Shown one piece after another: positions 13,835-15,009 of a stretch of 15,009 nucleotides of DNA (its first letter is position 1; each line of letters opens with the position of its first letter). The notes beneath the pieces were generated by a model. It ran no database searches, had not been told where the DNA came from, and was given only the letters and a program-made list of their open reading frames with translations. The stretch spans positions 1-15,009 of the forward strand of contig CAMWTX010000020.1 of NCBI GenBank assembly GCA_947177315.1. The letters are read 5' to 3'. This stretch comes from an uncultured Bacteroidales bacterium. Lineage in GTDB: Bacteria > Bacteroidota > Bacteroidia > Bacteroidales > P3. A program made the position numbers and the translations under genes.

Positions 13835-14860
13835 ATGGAATATTTCGCTTTCCAATGGCATATCACCGACCGCTGCGACCAACGTTGCGCCCATTGCTAC
13901 ATCTTTGCCGAAGGGCATCCCGAATTGGTGGACATGTCCTTTTCCCAAGCCCGGCAAGTGATAGCGGATTGTGTGGAGATGTGCCGCCGCATAAACCGTC
14001 TCCCCTACTTCTACATCACGGGCGGCGACCCGATTCTGCACCACCGCTTTTGGGATATTCTCGCATTGCTTCGGGAACGGGATATTCCCTTTACGATTTT
14101 GGGCAATCCGTTTCATCTGACCGATGAAGTATGCACACGGCTCAAGGCGCAGGGTTGCGACAAATACCAACTCTCCATAGACGGGCTCAGAGATACGCAC
14201 GATGCCATCCGCAAACCCGGCTCCTTCGATACGACAATAGAAAAAATCGCCCTTATCCGCAAGGCCGGAATCCGCTGCGCCGTCATGACAACCGTATCGG
14301 GCACGAACCTGCACGAGATACCCGCCATCATCGACTTGGCCGTGGCGCACAAGGTGGATATATTCGCTTTCGGGCGCTATTGCCCCACCTCCTTCGAGAA
14401 AAGCACCCATATCGAACCTTTGGAGTATCGGGACTTTCTGGAACGTATCTGGCGGAAATTCGAACAATACAAAGACAGCGGAACGATATTCAACCTCAAA
14501 GACCATCTTTGGACGTTGTTCCTCTACGAAAAAGGATTGTTCCACATACCCGAAGATGCGGAAGCGGACACTCTCTACGATGGATGCCATTGCGGCGACT
14601 GCCACATAACCATTCTGCCGACCGGCAACGTTATGGCTTGCCGACGGTTTGAAAGCCCGATAGGAAATCTTTTTGATGAACCCTTATACCGCATCTATCA
14701 AGGGGAAAAGATGAACGCCTACCGGCAACACGATAAATTTGAAAAATGCTCCCGTTGCGAACTGCTGCGTTTTTGCAGGGGATGCCCTGCCGTGGCATAC
14801 GGCTACACGCACAATTTCTATGCGCCGGACCCGCAATGTTGGAAAGAAATACAGAACTGA
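13835..14860 (+). CDS. Radical SAM/SPASM peptide-modifying enzyme (ACGX-type)
   Basis: A 341-residue protein. The radical SAM [4Fe-4S] motif CxxxCxxC is at C14, C18, C21 (TDRCDQRCAHCY), followed by the SAM-binding GGDP (63-66). The C-terminal SPASM domain holds many Cys for auxiliary clusters: C251, C253, C256, C269 (GNVMACRRF), C305, C308, C314, C317 (CSRCELLRFCRGCP) and C335. Enzymes of this build install thioether, C-C or related radical-derived modifications on ribosomal peptides. There is no separate RiPP recognition domain at the N-terminus, which starts directly with the catalytic strand. The peptide gene just upstream is the obvious substrate. The enzyme's stop overlaps the ATG of the nitroreductase gene by one base (TGATG), indicating coupled translation. 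Heme d1/PQQ-type maturases share the architecture but fit the context less well. Confidence 0.9.
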   Translation: MEYFAFQWHITDRCDQRCAHCYIFAEGHPELVDMSFSQARQVIADCVEMCRRINRLPYFYITGGDPILHHRFWDILALLRERDIPFTILGNPFHLTDEVCTRLKAQGCDKYQLSIDGLRDTHDAIRKPGSFDTTIEKIALIRKAGIRCAVMTTVSGTNLHEIPAIIDLAVAHKVDIFAFGRYCPTSFEKSTHIEPLEYRDFLERIWRKFEQYKDSGTIFNLKDHLWTLFLYEKGLFHIPEDAEADTLYDGCHCGDCHITILPTGNVMACRRFESPIGNLFDEPLYRIYQGEKMNAYRQHDKFEKCSRCELLRFCRGCPAVAYGYTHNFYAPDPQCWKEIQN

Positions 14861-15009
14861 TGAACGAGGTAATCCGCCATTTATTGGAGAAAAGAACCAT
14901 CCGGCATTATAAGGAGGAACAGATTAAGGAGGATGATTTGAAATGGATTCTGCAAGCCGGCCTCTACGCTTCCACGGCGGGAGGGCGGCAATCGCCCGTT
15001 ATGCTGGTC
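14860..15009 (+). CDS. Nitroreductase-family flavoprotein, 5' part
   Basis: The first 50 codons are present; the gene runs off the window. The start MNEVIRHLLEKRTIRHYKEE is the classic nitroreductase opening, with RTIRHY corresponding to the family's R-S-x-R-x-[FY] FMN-phosphate contact. ILQAGLYASTAGGRQSPVML matches the following A-P-S-x-x-N-x-Q-P-W-like segment, here with Gly-Arg-Gln. Family members are FMN-dependent oxidoreductases using NAD(P)H; some relatives (McbC-type) oxidise peptide heterocycles. The ATG overlaps the radical SAM stop by one base, so the two are co-expressed. It may tailor the peptide, supply redox activity, or be an HxlR-controlled detoxification enzyme. The family call is good; the role is open. 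Confidence 0.8.
   Translation, partial: MNEVIRHLLEKRTIRHYKEEQIKEDDLKWILQAGLYASTAGGRQSPVMLV

Noticed and set aside
13625..14605. 326-codon minus-strand frame opposite the peptide and radical SAM genes
   Set aside because: It crosses the terminator and two well-supported + strand genes and shows no recognisable domain.

Overview
The window reads as a chromosomal segment of a member of the Bacteroidota, most likely order Bacteroidales; the genus cannot be fixed from the sequence alone. The evidence is the promoter style (TAnnTTTG boxes at -7, often TACCTTTG, with a TTG/TTCG-like box about 19-20 nt upstream, and no Shine-Dalgarno dependence), lipoprotein signals on periplasmic proteins, a ResB-CcsA fusion for cytochrome c assembly, and the protein types overall. 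Most genes are GC-rich; the O-acetylation pair at 10411-12918 is visibly AT-richer.

Left part (1-5842, + strand): the end of an outer-membrane beta-barrel gene, an imelysin-family lipoprotein with a GxHxxE motif, and a di-haem c-type oxidoreductase lipoprotein lie close together as one operon. A hairpin terminator that also contains a TACCTTTG promoter box separates them from a fused ResB/CcsA haem-delivery and cytochrome c synthase gene. Together these look like an envelope iron/haem redox module plus the machinery that attaches haem to its cytochrome.

Middle (5843-10328): a 460-bp non-coding stretch carries inverted repeats and a repeated promoter block, and leads into the 4.5S signal recognition particle RNA gene. 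It is followed by a YciO/TsaC-type gene and holA (DNA polymerase III delta). On the opposite strand, hutI (imidazolonepropionase) and a bile-acid:Na+ symporter-like transporter form a likely operon whose last 23 bp overlap the end of holA tail to tail.

Right part (10411-15009): on the minus strand an MBOAT O-acyltransferase and an AlgJ/DHHW-like partner form an envelope-glycan O-acetylation pair. Next is an HxlR-type redox regulator, divergent from a + strand cluster: a 59-residue Cys/Gly-rich peptide with four [A/S/P]-C-G-[A/S] tetrads, a hairpin attenuator, a radical SAM/SPASM enzyme, and, overlapping by 1 nt, the start of a nitroreductase-family flavoenzyme cut by the window edge. This last cluster is the most interesting content. 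It looks like a small ribosomally made, post-translationally modified peptide system of the kind annotated as the 'ACGX system', whose product and function are, to my knowledge, not established.
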